A DNA stretch of 64,000 bases from positions 1 through 64,000 of the forward strand of contig CAITOF010000011.1 in NCBI GenBank assembly GCA_903893945.1, read 5' to 3'. Shown in pieces: positions 52,572 to 61,862 of this stretch. Origin of the DNA: an uncultured Oxalobacteraceae bacterium. Lineage in GTDB: Bacteria; Pseudomonadota; Gammaproteobacteria; Burkholderiales; Burkholderiaceae_D. The stretch's first letter is position 1. Each line of letters begins with the position of its first letter. The translations under genes were made by a program, and so were the position numbers. The notes beneath the pieces are model-generated. The model was given only the letters and a program-made list of their open reading frames with translations. It was not told the origin of the DNA and searched no databases.

Positions 52572-54003
52572 TATTGTAGGTATCCAGATACCTGGCGGGA
52601 TAGTAGATGGCAGCGATGCCAAAGCCAATTGCGAGCCATGAGAGTGGCGAGAGCAGCAGCGGAATCAGGTTTAACAGCAGAATGATCCAGATGAATTTGG
52701 TCGAAACGCTTTTTATCGATTCGGTGCTACCGGTTTTGTGCGCATCCACTGTCTGTCCAAACCAGGCGTGAATCTGGTCAGCGCTGACTGGTGTGGATTG
52801 TGACCAGGTGATTTCAGATGCGGTTATTTCAGCAGCGAGTTTGATCTGTCCGTTCTGAAATTCGACGACTTCAGTCTGGTAGCCGATGCCGACGCGCCAG
52901 TTGAAGGCGCCGATCGCGTAGATGACCCGTGCCGGATAACGGTACAGCTTGTTATACGTTGTATTGCCGAGCACTGCAGCATTCTCCTCTGCCCAGATCG
53001 GCCACTCATCCATGACGTGCGCCCTTGCCCAGCCCTGGTCTGTTTCAATTATCCAGAAAAAGCCCGCAGTGGGATGGTGTAACAGGTATTCTGTCCAGAC
53101 GCTGTTTTCATTGTCGGCGACGCGCATCAGGCCGATGATCTGGAACGCTTTGCCGTTGATGGTGGCCTGTGCGCCCAGTTCGAGAGTGGTTGCATGCTGC
53201 GCGACTGCATTGGCCTGGGTTAATACCTGTGCCGTGCTGCCTGATACATCGACCTGTGCGTGGCAACTTGGACAAATTAACGTGGAGGTCAGTCCCGGTA
53301 CAATCGAGGTGTTGCTGCCGCAGGAAGGGCAGGTCAGGGTCTGGATTTTGCCATGGTATTTACCGGCTGCCGCCTGGATCTGGTCTTCCTCGCGCAACAG
53401 CTGGCATTTTAGCTCGTCCAGGGTAACGGCCTGGCCAACAAAAATCCTGGGCGTGCCGGGCTCGGAATAATCCAGTGTCAGAAAACTGCGGCCACTGCGC
53501 AGATCAGCGACTTTTGCCTGCCAGCCGCTGCCAACTTTAAACGGCAACTCGCCCTGACCGCCGATACAATCTGCCGTCCTGACATCGGATGCGGTATAGC
53601 TGTGTCCGCCGATGGTATAGGCACGCGCGGGAATGAGCGACGTAAAAGGAGGGACGTTACTGCCACCGTGAACTTCGGAGGTGAGCATGTACTGGCCCGA
53701 TGCATCGCCGAGCCAGGCCGTTTTCCCGTTGTCGAACATCACGTACCATTCATTCCACATGCCGTCGGCGTAACGTAACTGTATGCGACCTATCACGGTA
53801 AACACATTACCGCCGAACGTTCCGGAGGTGTTGATCTGTATCGGTGAATAATCTTCCAGCACGTCAGACATCTTGCCAAGATCCTTGACCGAATCGAGGT
53901 CTTTCAGTACGGTGGTTTTACAGTACTCGCAAACGGCCATGACCGACGCGGTTGACCGGAATTGAACTTGTGCTCCACAGCTTGGGCAAGAAATAGTCTG
54001 CAT
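52564..54003 (-). CDS. DUF4178 domain protein with two zinc-ribbon-like motifs and C-terminal TM
   Basis: CPSCGAQ...CEYCKT and CPSCGSN...CPSCHAQ; duplicated DUF4178-like modules; C-terminal hydrophobic segments. Confidence 0.8.
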   Translation of the reverse strand: MQTISCPSCGAQVQFRSTASVMAVCEYCKTTVLKDLDSVKDLGKMSDVLEDYSPIQINTSGTFGGNVFTVIGRIQLRYADGMWNEWYVMFDNGKTAWLGDASGQYMLTSEVHGGSNVPPFTSLIPARAYTIGGHSYTASDVRTADCIGGQGELPFKVGSGWQAKVADLRSGRSFLTLDYSEPGTPRIFVGQAVTLDELKCQLLREEDQIQAAAGKYHGKIQTLTCPSCGSNTSIVPGLTSTLICPSCHAQVDVSGSTAQVLTQANAVAQHATTLELGAQATINGKAFQIIGLMRVADNENSVWTEYLLHHPTAGFFWIIETDQGWARAHVMDEWPIWAEENAAVLGNTTYNKLYRYPARVIYAIGAFNWRVGIGYQTEVVEFQNGQIKLAAEITASEITWSQSTPVSADQIHAWFGQTVDAHKTGSTESIKSVSTKFIWIILLLNLIPLLLSPLSWLAIGFGIAAIYYPARYLDTYNNE

Positions 54004-54015
54004 GTGGTTTAGACG

Positions 54016-55050
54016 CTACCCAATAAGTTTTTTAAGCAGTTCGGTTTTGGCAGTATCGTAATCGGCAGCGGAAATCAATCCTTTGTCCAGCAAGCCTTTC
54101 AGTTTTTCGAGGCGGGCTTCAACCGGCTCATCGCCCGGCACCGTGGCTGCCGCAGTAACGGTTGCTGCAGTTGCTGGCGAGGTGGTCATGCCCTGCGACA
54201 TGACCTGGCCGAACGCCACGCCCGATGCCAGGCCGGCCCCGAGTCCGGCCAGGCCGCCTTCGTTTTGGGCAGCCAGTGGAATGGAGCTGGCCACCTGATA
54301 TTGGGTAAAGCCGGCCATCTTGTCATGGCTTAATCCGCCTTTCATTCCGGCAGAAATGCGCTCATCCAGCGCAGCCTGCAATTCCTCTGGCAGGCTGACG
54401 CTGGTGACATTGAATTCATCCAGTCCCAGTCCATACTTGTCAAATGCCTTGCTCAAATCACCTTTAACCTGTTGCGCCATCAGGGTCTGGTTGGCAGCCA
54501 TATCCAGAAAGGGCACATTTGCTGCGCCCAGTGAATTGGCCATGGTGGCCATTGTAATGCCACGTAACTGGTCTTCCACTTCGTCACGCGTGTACTGGTC
54601 GCGTGTGCCACTGATTTCAGTGAAGAATTTCTTCGCGTCGGTGATCCGGTAGGAATACATGCCGAAGGCACGGATGCGCACCATGTCAAAATCCTTGTCG
54701 CGGATCGTGATCGGCTGCGCCGTACCCCATTTACGGCCGGTCTGGATACGTGTGCTGAAAAAATAAACATCGGATTTAAACGGGGACTCAAATAATTTGT
54801 CCCAGTTTTTCAGATAGGTCAGTACCGGCAGCGTGTTGGTGGTCAGTTTGTGGTTGCCGGGGCCGAATACATCCGCCACCTGACCTTCATTGACGAAGAC
54901 TGCGATCTGTGACTCACGAACGGTGAGTGTCCCGCCATTCTGGATTTCAAAGTCCTGCATCGGATAACGCCAGGCCAGCACGCCATCCACCTCTTCGTTC
55001 CATTGCAGAATGTCGATAAACTGTTTTTTGATGAAAGATCCAAAGCTCAT
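54016..55050 (-). CDS. SPFH/band-7-like protein with C-terminal SHOCT-like motif
   Basis: LTVRESQIAVFVNEGQVADVFGPGNHKLTTNTLPVLTYLKNW; YDJ/virion-core-protein type; C-terminal EARLEKLKGLLDKGLISAADYDTAKTELLKKL. Confidence 0.85.
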   Translation of the reverse strand: MSFGSFIKKQFIDILQWNEEVDGVLAWRYPMQDFEIQNGGTLTVRESQIAVFVNEGQVADVFGPGNHKLTTNTLPVLTYLKNWDKLFESPFKSDVYFFSTRIQTGRKWGTAQPITIRDKDFDMVRIRAFGMYSYRITDAKKFFTEISGTRDQYTRDEVEDQLRGITMATMANSLGAANVPFLDMAANQTLMAQQVKGDLSKAFDKYGLGLDEFNVTSVSLPEELQAALDERISAGMKGGLSHDKMAGFTQYQVASSIPLAAQNEGGLAGLGAGLASGVAFGQVMSQGMTTSPATAATVTAAATVPGDEPVEARLEKLKGLLDKGLISAADYDTAKTELLKKLIG

Positions 55051-55138
55051 GATGTTCTCACTTGTGTCTGTGACGTGGTTAATATACCAAAGATCAGGAA
55101 ATAATCCGAAAAACCGCCGATAAAAGGGTCAGAAAGAA

Positions 55139-55525
55139 TCAGGAGATGCAGGCCGCGTTAATCGCTCCTATGCACAGCGATATCGCGCCCATTAAGCCAC
55201 CAAAGGCGGTGTTGCCGGATTCAATGTGGTTTTTGGAGATGTGCAGCAGGCGCACCGTCACGGCGTAGGCGACCACCTGCACGACCATTGCGCCAGCCGC
55301 CCAGGCCAGAAATTCGACATAACTGGCTGTGTGCAGGATACTTGACGCAACGGGAAGGGAAAATCCGATGAGTGAACCACTGGTGGCAAGCATCGCCGCA
55401 TTATTGCCTTGACGGATCAGCAAGATTTCATCGATCGTGGTGATGTAGGTGTAGACAATAAAAAAAACCACGAGGAGTGCACAGCCGGTCAGCAAATGGA
55501 TCGCATAATTGATAATCGCAGGCAT
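55139..55525 (-). CDS. DUF350 (YjfL-like) membrane protein
   Basis: 128 aa with four hydrophobic segments; TSGSLIGFSLPVASSILHTASYVEFLAWAAGAMVVQVVAY; G-rich last TM. Confidence 0.8.
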   Translation of the reverse strand: MPAIINYAIHLLTGCALLVVFFIVYTYITTIDEILLIRQGNNAAMLATSGSLIGFSLPVASSILHTASYVEFLAWAAGAMVVQVVAYAVTVRLLHISKNHIESGNTAFGGLMGAISLCIGAINAACIS

Positions 55526-55563
55526 CGGACCCTCACTTTTTCAGATGAAATGATGTTGTCAAA

Positions 55564-55584
55564 ATTAGCGGCAAATTCGCTAAT
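55564..55584. promoter_or_regulatory. Palindrome in the divergent intergenic region
   Basis: ATTAGCG-GCAAATT-CGCTAAT, perfect 7-bp arms, in the 93-bp gap between DUF350 and the aminopropyltransferase gene. Confidence 0.5.
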
Positions 55585-55618
55585 ATGAGTTAAAGTATAT
55601 TAAACCAAAAGACCCGCC

Positions 55619-57130
55619 ATGCCTAAAAAAATATTAATCCTCTCCGTCTTTATTGTCGCATCCTGTGGCCTCGCGTATGAGCTGATTGCCGGTGCCCTGT
55701 CGAGCTACCTGCTGGGTGACTCCATTCTGCAGTTTTCAACCATCATAGGCTGTTATCTTTTTGCTATGGGCGTAGGTGCGCATTGTTCAAAATTCATACG
55801 GGACGAGGACCTGCTGGCGCGCTTTGTGGATATTGAACTGGCGGTCGGTTTTATTGGCGGCATGTCTGCAGCTCTGCTGTTCCTGACATTTTCGTGGATG
55901 GCTGCGCCGTTTCGAACGCTGCTTTATGTGCTGGTTTTTCTGATCGGTGCGCTGGTCGGGATGGAAGTACCACTGGTCATGCGTGTGTTAAATTCCCGGC
56001 AGACCGAATTCAGTGAGCTGGTCAGCCGGGTGCTGACGTTTGATTATCTGGGTGCACTGGCTGTTTCGTTACTTTTCCCGCTGGTACTGGCGCCTTATCT
56101 GGGGCTGGTGCGGACCGGATTTTTATTCGGCATGCTGAATATTGGCGTTGCGCTGTGGACGATCCACACGTTTCGTCACGAATTAAAACAGGTGGGCACC
56201 CGTCTGTTGCGTGCCGCGACCGTGCTCTGCCTGCTGGTCGCCGGATTTTCATTTTCGGACACCATGGTCTACTGGGGCGAGCATGGCCTGTACGGCGACG
56301 AAATTATTTATTCGACCACGACCCCCTACCAGCGACTGGTGATCACACGCTGGAAAGATGATTTGCGCCTTTACATTAACGGCAATCTGCAATTTTCGTC
56401 CCGTGACGAATATCGTTACCATGAAGCGCTGATTCATCCGGCACTCGAAACCCTGCCCTGGGCGCGCTCGGTACTGATCCTGGGTGGCGGCGACGGACTG
56501 GCGTTGCGTGAAGTATTACGCTATACCAATATCACCTCGGTGACGCTGGTGGATCTGGATCCTGCCATGACCACGGCGTTCACCCGGCGCGACGAGCTCG
56601 CCCGACTCAATCTGCACTCGTTCAGTGACCCGCGTGTCACGGTGATCAATGCGGATGCGGCAATCTGGCTGCAGCAAAATCAGGACATGTTTGATGCCGT
56701 GATTGTCGATTTTCCCGATCCTTCCAGCTTTGCACTGGGAAAATTATATTCGGTACCGTTTTACGGCATGGTAAAAAAACACATGGCGGTCAACGGCCTG
56801 ATCGTGGTGCAGTCGACGTCGCCGTTTTTTGCCCCGCATGCGTACTGGACCATCGATGCCACGTTAAGGGAAGTCGGGTTGATGACCTATCCCTATCATC
56901 TGTATGTGCCTTCATTCGGCGAGTGGGGCTTCGTCATCGCCTCACCTGAACTGCACTTTGAGGTGCCCACCCATTATCGGTTGCCGATGCGCTATCTGAA
57001 TCAGGAAACGACACGGGAAATGTTCCAGTTTCCGCCGGATATGCAACGGCTCAGGATGGAGCCGAATCGTCTGGACACCCAATCGCTGGTGCGCGAGTTC
57101 GAGCAGGATTGGCGTCAGGTGATCCGGTAA
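55619..57130 (+). CDS. Polyamine aminopropyltransferase (spermidine synthase-like) with N-terminal TM domain
   Basis: Seven or so N-terminal hydrophobic segments, then STTTPYQRLVITRWKDDLRLYINGNLQFSSRDEYRYHEALIHPALETLPWARSVLILGGGDGLALREVLRY...DAVIVDFPDPSSFALGKLYS. Confidence 0.9.
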   Translation: MPKKILILSVFIVASCGLAYELIAGALSSYLLGDSILQFSTIIGCYLFAMGVGAHCSKFIRDEDLLARFVDIELAVGFIGGMSAALLFLTFSWMAAPFRTLLYVLVFLIGALVGMEVPLVMRVLNSRQTEFSELVSRVLTFDYLGALAVSLLFPLVLAPYLGLVRTGFLFGMLNIGVALWTIHTFRHELKQVGTRLLRAATVLCLLVAGFSFSDTMVYWGEHGLYGDEIIYSTTTPYQRLVITRWKDDLRLYINGNLQFSSRDEYRYHEALIHPALETLPWARSVLILGGGDGLALREVLRYTNITSVTLVDLDPAMTTAFTRRDELARLNLHSFSDPRVTVINADAAIWLQQNQDMFDAVIVDFPDPSSFALGKLYSVPFYGMVKKHMAVNGLIVVQSTSPFFAPHAYWTIDATLREVGLMTYPYHLYVPSFGEWGFVIASPELHFEVPTHYRLPMRYLNQETTREMFQFPPDMQRLRMEPNRLDTQSLVREFEQDWRQVIR

Positions 57131-58770
57131 TGGATCGACGCTCATTTTTACTGTGGAGCGGGATGGCCGGGGCCGCGGGTCTGGCCAGTGCCGCCGGGTT
57201 CTGGCGATGGCAGGAAATTCCGGCGAGCGTGGCGTCTCCCGGAAGGCTGGAAGGCCATTATTTACGTGACCGGCAGAGCTTGCCCGCCCCATCGGAAACA
57301 TTGCATGCCGATATCGCCATTCTGGGCTCCGGGATTGCCGGCCTGACGGCTGCGTGGAAGCTGAACCGGGAAGGGCATGATGACTTCTTAATGGTGCAGG
57401 GCCCTGAGCTGTTTGGCAACGCGGCCGGTGGCATGATGGATGGCATGCCTTACCCGACGGGCGCGCATTATTTACCGGTTCCTTCAGCAGAATCGTTCCA
57501 TGTGCGTGAAATCCTGTCGGATCTGGGCATCATTCTGCGTAATCCGGAGAGCGAAAAGCCTTATTACGATGAACGGTTTTTGCTGCATGCGCCGGAGGAA
57601 CGTTTGCTGTACCAGGGGCGCTGGCAGGAAGGTGTGATTCCCGGCGAGGGTGTGCCACAGCAGGATTTGATTGAACACCGGCGGTTTTTCAGTGAAGTCG
57701 ATCGCTTGCGCCAATATCGTGATGCCAGCGGCAAACGTCTGTTCGCGATTCCAAGCGTGCTGTCTTCCAGTGATGCCGAATGGCAGGAGCTGGACCGGAT
57801 TACCTTTAAACAGTGGCTGGATAAAAATAATTATAAATCAGCGACATTGCACTGGTATTTGAATTATTGCTGCCGCGATGATTTTGGCGCACGGTTCGAT
57901 AAAGTCTCGGCCTGGGCAGGACTGCACTATTTTTGCAGTCGCATCGGTAAGGCAGAAAATGCAGAAAACGGGGCATGGCTGACCTGGTCCGGCGGCTTGC
58001 AGCCGCTGGCGGACGCGATGGATAAAAAGGCCGGTTCGCGCAGGAAACCGGGGACGGTTTTCCATGTCGGGACGACCTCACAGGGTATTGAGGCGCACTG
58101 CTTTGAGATAAAAAACGGTCAGCCCAGAACCTACCGGATTCTGGCGCGAAAGGCTATCTGTGCCATGCCGTTATTTGTGGCAGCACGTGTTGTCGAATCC
58201 ATTCAGGATCTGGGCTTTGATCCGCAGCAGCATATGCCGTCGTACGCGCCGTGGCTGGTTGCGAATTTTCTGATGAAAGAATTTCCCTTTGAGTTGCCGG
58301 ATGCGCCACTGTCCTGGGATAATGTCGTGTATCAGGAACCGGGTCTGGGTTACGTGGTATCGACCCATCAGGATATTCGGGTTGCCCCGCCGCCGGAAAC
58401 GGTATTCACGTCGTATGTGGCCTTGTCAAATCATGATCCCGTCGCTGCGCGGGCCTGGATGATGCAGGCGACACCCGCTGAACTGCTTGATGTGGTCAGC
58501 GCCGACCTGAAATCAGCCTATGGCTGGAAATTGGCTGCCTGTGCCAGGCGTGTGGAGATTACGCTGCGCGGCCATGCCATGGCCATACCCATGCCGCAGT
58601 TCCGCAGCAATCCCGGCCTGAAGGCCTTGCGTGAATTGAATGGCGCGCTGCTGTTTGCGCATTCGGATCTGTCCGGCTTTTCGGTGTTTGAAGAGGCCGC
58701 GTGGTGGGGCTACCGGGCCGCGACACTGGCGCTCGGAACTGACCCGGCCACGGCAGTCACGAAAGGCTGA
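57130..58770 (+). CDS. FAD/NAD(P)-binding oxidoreductase with Tat-like signal
   Basis: MDRRSFLLWSGMAGAAGLASAAG twin-Arg-like N-terminus; ADIAILGSGIAGLTAAWKLNREGHDDFLMVQG Rossmann motif; TAATG overlap with upstream stop. Confidence 0.82.
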   Translation: MDRRSFLLWSGMAGAAGLASAAGFWRWQEIPASVASPGRLEGHYLRDRQSLPAPSETLHADIAILGSGIAGLTAAWKLNREGHDDFLMVQGPELFGNAAGGMMDGMPYPTGAHYLPVPSAESFHVREILSDLGIILRNPESEKPYYDERFLLHAPEERLLYQGRWQEGVIPGEGVPQQDLIEHRRFFSEVDRLRQYRDASGKRLFAIPSVLSSSDAEWQELDRITFKQWLDKNNYKSATLHWYLNYCCRDDFGARFDKVSAWAGLHYFCSRIGKAENAENGAWLTWSGGLQPLADAMDKKAGSRRKPGTVFHVGTTSQGIEAHCFEIKNGQPRTYRILARKAICAMPLFVAARVVESIQDLGFDPQQHMPSYAPWLVANFLMKEFPFELPDAPLSWDNVVYQEPGLGYVVSTHQDIRVAPPPETVFTSYVALSNHDPVAARAWMMQATPAELLDVVSADLKSAYGWKLAACARRVEITLRGHAMAIPMPQFRSNPGLKALRELNGALLFAHSDLSGFSVFEEAAWWGYRAATLALGTDPATAVTKG

Positions 58771-58899
58771 TAGCGTCATGGCGACAATCTGCGTGGCAGG
58801 CCTTTATTAAACGAAGAATAACTCTAACCTGATCGATCACATTGGCGTATCATTCCTGTTTTAAAAATTGACAACGAATTCCCCGATCTGGAGTAAATC

Positions 58900-59598
58900 A
58901 TGTACCCCGTGGTATTTAAAAAGGTCGTAAAAACCTACCATCTTGACGCTGTTGATGTGCCGGCATTGATTGATATTGACCTGGACATTCGTGCCAACTG
59001 TTTTACCGTGATATCCGGCCCTTCGGGCAGCGGAAAAACAACCCTGCTTAATCTGATTGGCTGTATCGACCGGGCGGACTCCGGAGAAGTGGTGGTGGCG
59101 GGGAAAAACGTCAACACCATGTCTGACGATGCATTATCGGATTTCCGTGCGCATCATCTGGGCTATATTTTTCAGAATTTCAATCTGCTGCCTGTCCTGT
59201 CCACTTTTGAAAATGTCGAGTACCCGCTGATTCTGACCAAAGTGCCAGCCGCCCGGCGCAGGAAAAAGGTGATGGAACTGCTGGATGCGGTCGGATTGGC
59301 GGACCGGGTGCAGAACCGACCGGGGCAATTGTCGGGCGGTCAGCGCCAGCGTGTTGCGATAGCGCGGGCACTGGCCACCGATCCCAAACTGGTGCTGGCT
59401 GACGAACCGACTGCAAATCTGGACAGCCAGACCGGTGCGGCCATCATTACCTTGATGCGGCAGATGCAACGCGAACTCCAGGTTTCTTTCGTTTTTTCGT
59501 CGCACGATCCACAAGTGCACGCCGAAGCAGACGATACCATTTTTATTCGTGACGGACGCATCGTTGCGGTCGAGCGCAAGCAGGCGGAGACCGCATAA
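58900..59598 (+). CDS. ABC transporter ATP-binding protein (LolD/MacB-like)
   Basis: ISGPSGSGKTTLLNLIGCIDRADSGEV Walker A; LSGGQRQRVAIARALATDPKLVLADEPTANLDSQTG. Confidence 0.95.
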   Translation: MYPVVFKKVVKTYHLDAVDVPALIDIDLDIRANCFTVISGPSGSGKTTLLNLIGCIDRADSGEVVVAGKNVNTMSDDALSDFRAHHLGYIFQNFNLLPVLSTFENVEYPLILTKVPAARRRKKVMELLDAVGLADRVQNRPGQLSGGQRQRVAIARALATDPKLVLADEPTANLDSQTGAAIITLMRQMQRELQVSFVFSSHDPQVHAEADDTIFIRDGRIVAVERKQAETA

Positions 59599-60992
59599 TG
59601 AAGACTCTTTCCCTGGCATTAAGAAACCTGCTGCGAAACCGGCGCCGTTCATTGACAACCCTGCTGGCGATGATCGTTGGCCTGACCTCGATTCTGCTGT
59701 TTGGCGGCTATCGATCCAATATCATATACGGTATTGAATCCGGCTTCATTCAGGGTAGTGGTCATTTGCAGATTCAGCACAAGAATTATTATCTGGAAGG
59801 GGGCGACAATCCGACTGCGTATGGCATCACCGATTACACACAGATTATTGAGGTGGTTCGGCACGACCCGGTTTTAATGCCAATGTTGACGATGGTGACA
59901 CCCACTTTGCAGCTTGGCGGCCTGGCGGGCAATTTTGCAGCTGGCGTATCCCGTTCGGTCTTTGCCCTCGGAATGGTATCGGAAGAACGCAGTCAGATGG
60001 AAAAGTGGAATGACTACGGTCTGGTCAGTTACGTGAAACCGCTGGTGCTGGTCGGCACCAGCCAGGATTCGGTGGTGATTGGCGAAGGCGTCGCCAAAAA
60101 ACTGAAGCTGTGTAACGTGCTCAACATTAAAAACTGTGTCCAGACCGAAACGCCGGTGGTCAGCACCGGCGCCGAGGCGCCTTCGGACATTCTGGCGCTG
60201 TCAGGCCTCGAGCAGGGCGCGGCAGATCAGGCACCGCGGCAGGGTGCCCAGATAGAAATGCTGGCGTCAACCGCACACGGCGCCCCGAATGTGGCCAGTC
60301 TGACTGTGGTGGGCGCGAGAAATATGGGGATCAAGGCGCTCGATGACGTTTACCTGGCGATGCATTTGAGTCAGGCACAGAAATTGATTTATGGATCGTC
60401 GCAACCGCAAGTGACTGCCATACAGATCCAGTTGCACCATACCAGTCAGCTGCCCGCTGCGCAGGCAAGATTAAAGGCGCTCATTGCCCGGCATTTCCCG
60501 GATCAGCCGCTGGAAGTGCTCGATTTTGAAACACTTAACCCGATGTATGGACAAACGGCCCAGTTCATGAATTCGATGTTCGGCTTCATTGCAACCCTGA
60601 TCGCGGTCATTGTACTGTTCACCATTGGCAATACCATGAGTACCGCAGTCGTGGAACGTACCGTTGAAATCGGGACGTTGCGTGCCATGGGACTTCGTCG
60701 TTCCGGGTTGCGGTTCCTGTTTTTGTGCGAGGGTATCCTGCTGGGAATAATCGGCGCTGCGGCAGGTGTGGTGTGTGCGCTGATCATTGCGTATCTGATT
60801 AACCATAGTGGATTGACCTGGATTCCCCCGGGCTACTCGTATGCTTATCTGATACTGGTGCGCGTCTGGCAGGATCCGACCCTGTTGGCAGGCAGTGTCA
60901 CAGGCCTGATTGTCGTGACCGTCATTTCAGCGTGGTGGCCGGCAAACCGGGCTTCAAGGATGATGATAGTTGACGCGTTGCGTCATGTCTGA
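59598..60992 (+). CDS. FtsX-like/LolC-E-like ABC transporter permease
   Basis: LALRNLLRNRRRSLTTLLAMIVGLTSILLFGG; C-terminal FtsX domain NTMSTAVVERTVEIGTLRAMGLRRSGLRFLFLCEGILLG. Confidence 0.9.
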   Translation: MKTLSLALRNLLRNRRRSLTTLLAMIVGLTSILLFGGYRSNIIYGIESGFIQGSGHLQIQHKNYYLEGGDNPTAYGITDYTQIIEVVRHDPVLMPMLTMVTPTLQLGGLAGNFAAGVSRSVFALGMVSEERSQMEKWNDYGLVSYVKPLVLVGTSQDSVVIGEGVAKKLKLCNVLNIKNCVQTETPVVSTGAEAPSDILALSGLEQGAADQAPRQGAQIEMLASTAHGAPNVASLTVVGARNMGIKALDDVYLAMHLSQAQKLIYGSSQPQVTAIQIQLHHTSQLPAAQARLKALIARHFPDQPLEVLDFETLNPMYGQTAQFMNSMFGFIATLIAVIVLFTIGNTMSTAVVERTVEIGTLRAMGLRRSGLRFLFLCEGILLGIIGAAAGVVCALIIAYLINHSGLTWIPPGYSYAYLILVRVWQDPTLLAGSVTGLIVVTVISAWWPANRASRMMIVDALRHV

Positions 60993-61058
60993 CGCCGGGT
61001 CGCGAACTGTCGGATGAATGTTCAGGCGTCGCTTACGTAGAGCAATCAAGGAAATAGC

Positions 61059-61862
61059 ATGCACTTAATTAAAAAAAGCTGGATAAAAGTCACGTCTCAC
61101 GCTGCTTTGGTTGCGGTCGTGTATGTTACCGCGGTGACCGCCACCCTGGCGGCGCCCACACCCCAGGAAATTCTGGCGGCGAGTGATTCGGTTCGAAACC
61201 CCGATTACCCGTTCGGATTGACTAACACCCTGGTCGAATACCGCAACGGCAAGCAGACGGACAGCAGTACATTGGCAATTTATTCAAAAGCGGATACCCA
61301 GAGCGGTCAGTTTCGCAGCCTGATTCGCTATATCGCACCAGCACGCGATGCCAATAAACTTATTCTGTTCAGTGGCCGCGACCTATGGTTCTATGATCCG
61401 TCCAGCAAAGCGAGTATTCGTATGTCGCCCCAGCAGCGCCTATTGGGACAGGCATCGAATGGTGACGTGCTTACAGTAAATCTGGCCAAAGATTATCAGG
61501 CGAGTACCGCTGTTGAAGAAGACGCCGTGGATGGTGACCGGCAAACCAAACATTGCTACAAGGTCGCGATGCAGGCCAGTACCCCGGATGCGACTTATCA
61601 CCACATTGAAATGTGGATTGAAGTGGCTGACTTTCATCCGGTAAAAGCACGTTTTTATTCAGACAGCGGGAAAATGCTGAAGAGTGCCTATTATCGCCGC
61701 TATCAGAAGCAACTCGGTGTTGACCGGCCCACTGAAACAGTGATTATCGATGGTCTTGATCCGAACTGGGTAACCGTGATGCGCTATTCAGACATGGTCA
61801 AGCGCGAGGTTCCGGAGCTATGGTTGCAACGTGATTATTTACCACGGTTCAAACCTGAATGA
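61059..61862 (+). CDS. LolA-like outer-membrane lipoprotein-sorting family protein
   Basis: Signal peptide, then PTPQEILAASDSVRNPDYPFGL...LILFSGRDLWFYDPSSKASIRMSPQQRLLGQASNGDVL. Confidence 0.82.
   Translation: MHLIKKSWIKVTSHAALVAVVYVTAVTATLAAPTPQEILAASDSVRNPDYPFGLTNTLVEYRNGKQTDSSTLAIYSKADTQSGQFRSLIRYIAPARDANKLILFSGRDLWFYDPSSKASIRMSPQQRLLGQASNGDVLTVNLAKDYQASTAVEEDAVDGDRQTKHCYKVAMQASTPDATYHHIEMWIEVADFHPVKARFYSDSGKMLKSAYYRRYQKQLGVDRPTETVIIDGLDPNWVTVMRYSDMVKREVPELWLQRDYLPRFKPE

Noticed and set aside
54016-55050. Prophage origin suggested by the 'virion core protein' label of SPFH homologues
   Set aside because: The fold is bacterial SPFH/band 7; no phage structural, integrase or packaging genes are nearby.
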